NCBI RefSeq assembly: GCF_964022235.1
Contig: NZ_CAXHZL010000012.1
Location: forward strand, 62,001-126,000
DNA length: 64,000 nucleotides
From: Limimaricola sp964022235
Lineage (GTDB): Bacteria; Pseudomonadota; Alphaproteobacteria; Rhodobacterales; Rhodobacteraceae
Reading direction: 5' to 3'
The position numbers and the translations under genes are program-made. Below the pieces are notes generated by a model. It ran no database searches, was not told the DNA's origin, and saw nothing but the letters and a program-made list of their open reading frames with translations. Of the stretch, positions 61,852-64,000 are shown in pieces. Numbering within the stretch: the first letter of the stretch is position 1; each line of letters starts with the position of its first letter.

Positions 61852-62292
61852 ATGCTATCACCATCCAACACCAACATCGTGCAGCAGAGCTTTCTCAAGG
61901 AGCTTCATCTGCACATAGCCGGCGAGGCATGGATGTGCACGGCCGGTCATTGGATCATCGATGACCGGTTGCGCCTGGAAGCGCTTTTGCATTGCGGCCG
62001 AAAGCTCGAACAGGGCGGAGACAGGCGTCTGGGGGAAGGGGCGGCGGAATGCTCGCGTAAGGCGCTGCAGGCGCTCGGCCGGGACCTTTTCGCCAAGGTC
62101 AAACCGATGATCCGGTTCGATCGCTCGGCCTTCCTGATCCAATACGCAGCTTGTGAAAGGGTTCTCCGTCAGGCCATTGAGCGAGGGGTGCCGGTCATGC
62201 GGGACCAGCTGAATATCGACAGCGCATCCTGGATCGAGTTCATGGGGTCCGGCGCGGATGATGGACTTCATGAAGTCGGGCGAACGGCTTGA
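61852..62292 (+). CDS. Hypothetical protein of the accessory element
   Basis: 146 residues from ATG 61852 after CAGGAGATA; an in-frame TTG at 61807 is less likely. Mostly helical with cysteines at WMCTAGHWII, LLHCGRKLE and AAECSRKAL. No family recognised. A short unsupported frame (62258-62533) overlaps the end and was not annotated as a gene. Confidence 0.6.
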   Translation: MLSPSNTNIVQQSFLKELHLHIAGEAWMCTAGHWIIDDRLRLEALLHCGRKLEQGGDRRLGEGAAECSRKALQALGRDLFAKVKPMIRFDRSAFLIQYAACERVLRQAIERGVPVMRDQLNIDSASWIEFMGSGADDGLHEVGRTA

Positions 62293-62696
62293 GATGCAAG
62301 CCCGGGGAAAACGGAGGCGCCCGCCGCGGCAAAAACGAGCAGGTGCGCTCGATTACAGGACCTGGTCTGATCGTGCTCCGGCATTCCGCGAGCGGATGCT
62401 GCAGTCTTGGCCGGATTGCCGCCGTAAATCGCCATTCCGATGGTATACATATACATCTTCTTCACGCCGAGGATTGTCAACATTTCGGGCCCATGTTTTT
62501 TCGGGTCACGCAGACCCGAGGCGAGCGATATGACGCTTCTAGAGATTTTGTCATTGCGCTGCGGTCGCGCTAGAAATAAAAGGGCATGCAGCAATAGCAC
62601 CGCCGGTTGCCCTGCAATGAGGTGACTGCAACGCAACAAAAATAACATCGGAAAAGGGGAAGCTGCGCCCTTCCGGGATGAATATGAGGAAGCAGG
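62293..62696. other. Intergenic region with AT-rich patch and 12-mer copy 4
   Basis: No gene supported. AT-rich TATACATATACAT around 62444-62456 and the repeat at 62473-62484 probably belong to a regulatory region for the gene at 62697. Confidence 0.4.
62473..62484 (+). repeat. 12-mer ATTGTCAACATT, copy 4
   Basis: 213 bases upstream of the gene at 62697, on the same strand orientation as the three other copies. On the minus strand a TTGACA is formed, with TATATG 19-20 bases further, not ideal for a sigma-70 promoter. Confidence 0.5.
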
Positions 62697-63230
62697 ATGT
62701 TCTACATCATCGAGAGTGAATACGTTGGGCCAAATCCGGAAGAGATGGTGGATGAGGATCAGATCTTCATCACGACGGCGCCGGCCTTGGTGAACACCAA
62801 TCACGAACCCTGCATTTCTGGATGGTGTGGGACGACCAACGACATCTCAACCATTGCGCGCGGCGAATACGGCACCCGGGAAGAGGCCGAGAACGCCATG
62901 TCGGCCATCTTCGGCGCAGTTCGGCCGTCCGACATTGACCGGCAGCCCTGCTTTGCAATCGACTCTGACGGAGATGCTGCCGATCATATCGTCGCAGTGT
63001 ATCGCCCAGGCCCCTGTCGGCCGCTGTCGCGGTCTGCAACGGAAGATTGGGTGTCGACCGCTCTCGACCAGATCCAAGCTGACACCACGGATGAGCGGCT
63101 CGAGGAACTCGAGGAAGAACTGGAAGCGGAAGCGAACGATCAGGGCATGACGCTGTATCGTGAGAGCCTCGGATCGCTTTTCGAGGCCAAAAGGGACGAG
63201 CGCCGAGAGGCACTCGAAGACGCCGAATAG
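62697..63230 (+). CDS. Hypothetical acidic protein of the accessory element
   Basis: 177 residues from ATG 62697 after ATGAGGAAGCAGG. The N-terminal half looks like a small beta-rich domain (MFYIIESEYVGPN, IFITTAPALVNTNHEPCISGWCGTTND). The C-terminus is a highly acidic helix (TTDERLEELEEELEAEANDQG). Acidic tail is reminiscent of DNA-mimic or antirestriction proteins, but no such family is recognised. Confidence 0.65.
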   Translation: MFYIIESEYVGPNPEEMVDEDQIFITTAPALVNTNHEPCISGWCGTTNDISTIARGEYGTREEAENAMSAIFGAVRPSDIDRQPCFAIDSDGDAADHIVAVYRPGPCRPLSRSATEDWVSTALDQIQADTTDERLEELEEELEAEANDQGMTLYRESLGSLFEAKRDERREALEDAE

Positions 63231-63315
63231 CTGTCGGCATCCTTTTCGTGGCAGCGACGGTCAGGTCGGAAGGTACAGCCGCGTTACCAGCGGGCCTGAC
63301 CGCATCCGCTGGCGG

Positions 63316-63441
63316 TTACACGGCCGCGTTGCCCATGCGGACGCCGGTATACGCGCTGAACGGATTTGGGTCGAACATCGCTGCGGGGTCATGCTCGGCA
63401 ATCCCGTCGCGGACTTGCTCGATGATCGATGGGAGCGGCAT
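63316..63441 (-). CDS. Possible small ORF downstream of the HipA-like gene
   Basis: 41 residues from ATG 63441 (MPLPSIIEQVRDGIAEHDPAAMFDPNP...) with consistent GC3 codons; an open frame continues upstream to 63597. No ribosome site of note and no family. It may be the end of a decayed gene rather than an independent one. Confidence 0.25.
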   Translation of the reverse strand: MPLPSIIEQVRDGIAEHDPAAMFDPNPFSAYTGVRMGNAAV

Positions 63442-63639
63442 CCCGGTCCAGGCCGAACATCGGCGCGGCCTCGCTTGCCTGTGCCACCCTTGCTGGGAGA
63501 ATGTGCTTGCGCCGAGCCCTCGCAGATGAGGTTTCGTGATGGAGGCGCAATCGACGTCCCGAAACTGCGGCAGGGGCAAGTTCCGCTTTAGAACCATCCA
63601 GAGAAGTCCGAGAGATGGATCGGGGGATGGTCTTGCCGA

Positions 63640-64000
63640 TCAGGCAGCAGGACGGCTCCGGGCGACGTCAGCCTCTGAGGCGACCGCCGCGTAGTGCTGC
63701 CTGATCCCTTCGAAAAGACATTCCACGAGGGAGCCCGCCGTTTCGGGGTTGAGGCCGAAGCGCGGTGCCGTGTCGAGCGCCGATGCCATACGCGCACGCC
63801 AATCCGGCTCGCAGGTTGCCCTTGCGTGGCTGACAACCTTGGGGATCGGAGCCTGCAGGCCGCAGCCAAAGGCGGGCGCCAAGTCGACGCTCTGCCCGTT
63901 CCAGAACAGGACCTGATAGCAAGCGTGTCCAATCTCATTGCCCAGGAGGAGGTTGAAGGCCACCCGACGGAACAACTCCCGGCGTGTCGCATCCGGATCA
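63640..64000 (-). CDS. HipA-like kinase C-terminal region (partial, 5' end outside window)
   Basis: Open from the window edge to the stop at 63640 (about 119 residues). It reads ELFRRVAFNLLLGNEIGHACYQVLFWNGQ and VDLAPAF, aligning with the HipA catalytic region (FNVLIGNTDDHxxN followed by LxPAYD). The catalytic DDHxxN pattern is here EIGHxxxQ, and the YD metal site is FG, so kinase activity is doubtful. HipA toxins phosphorylate aminoacyl-tRNA synthetases. Assignment rests on a fragment. Confidence 0.6.
   Translation of the reverse strand, partial: DPDATRRELFRRVAFNLLLGNEIGHACYQVLFWNGQSVDLAPAFGCGLQAPIPKVVSHARATCEPDWRARMASALDTAPRFGLNPETAGSLVECLFEGIRQHYAAVASEADVARSRPAA

Noticed and set aside
62258..62533. 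Possible 91-residue basic protein overlapping the end of the gene at 61852
   Set aside because: Runs through the AT-rich regulatory patch and 12-mer copy; no ribosome site at the start.
1..64000. tRNA, rRNA or CRISPR arrays
   Set aside because: No tRNA T-loop/acceptor combinations, rRNA segments or regularly spaced repeats were seen. A covariance search (tRNAscan-SE, CRISPR finder) would settle it.

Overview
The window looks like an accessory-rich replicon or island-bearing segment of a marine or soil alphaproteobacterium of the Rhodobacterales type. The evidence is high GC with strong GC3 bias, two TRAP transporters, hydantoinase A/B genes, a ChvI-like regulator, MucR/H-NS-like small proteins, and IS21, IS3, IS110 and IS5 family relics. 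No rRNA, tRNA or CRISPR array was seen. Genus cannot be told from the sequence alone.

Layout. 1-2.3 kb: end of a siderophore-type ABC ATPase gene, a Dps gene coupled to an unknown gene, and a DUF1289 gene. 2.9-16 kb: a carbon-uptake locus. A minus-strand operon holds a DXR-like (DRL) oxidoreductase, an ABM monooxygenase, a beta-hydroxyacid dehydrogenase and TRAP dctPQM, next to a LysR regulator. Divergent from it is a ribose-type operon with a TIM-barrel isomerase, ABC binding protein, ATPase and permease, an RpiR regulator and a sugar kinase. 16-19 kb: a Fic protein and a FitAB/VapBC-like toxin-antitoxin pair. 19-24 kb: a RecD2-like helicase and a nest of broken IS elements. 24-34.7 kb: a second catabolic locus with DeoR, TRAP dctPQM and, divergently, hyuA-hyuB, a FAD amine oxidase and an aldo-keto reductase. 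35-43.5 kb: small regulators, an orphan ChvI-like response regulator, a fosmidomycin-resistance-type MFS pump, an extra IHF/HU gene, an IS110 element and an HPP-CBS membrane protein. 43.7-48 kb: a decayed sugar-acid locus in which only the semialdehyde dehydrogenase is whole. 49-64 kb: an accessory element with a duplicated small-gene/primase module, an orphan C5-cytosine methyltransferase, a 1213-residue primase-polymerase/helicase fusion, an H-NS protein, an AAA+ ATPase and several unrecognised genes, ending in a HipA-like fragment.

The least expected signal is not a protein. On the minus strand at about 40.27-40.44 kb lie consecutive hairpins whose loops all carry CCTCCC-type anti-Shine-Dalgarno motifs. 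This is the architecture of the alphaproteobacterial 'cuckoo'/CcsR small RNAs. Also notable are an identical 12-mer (ATTGTCAACATT) at four intergenic or accessory places, a perfect 21-bp inverted repeat with a 21-nt loop, and a possible IS110 bridge-RNA region.
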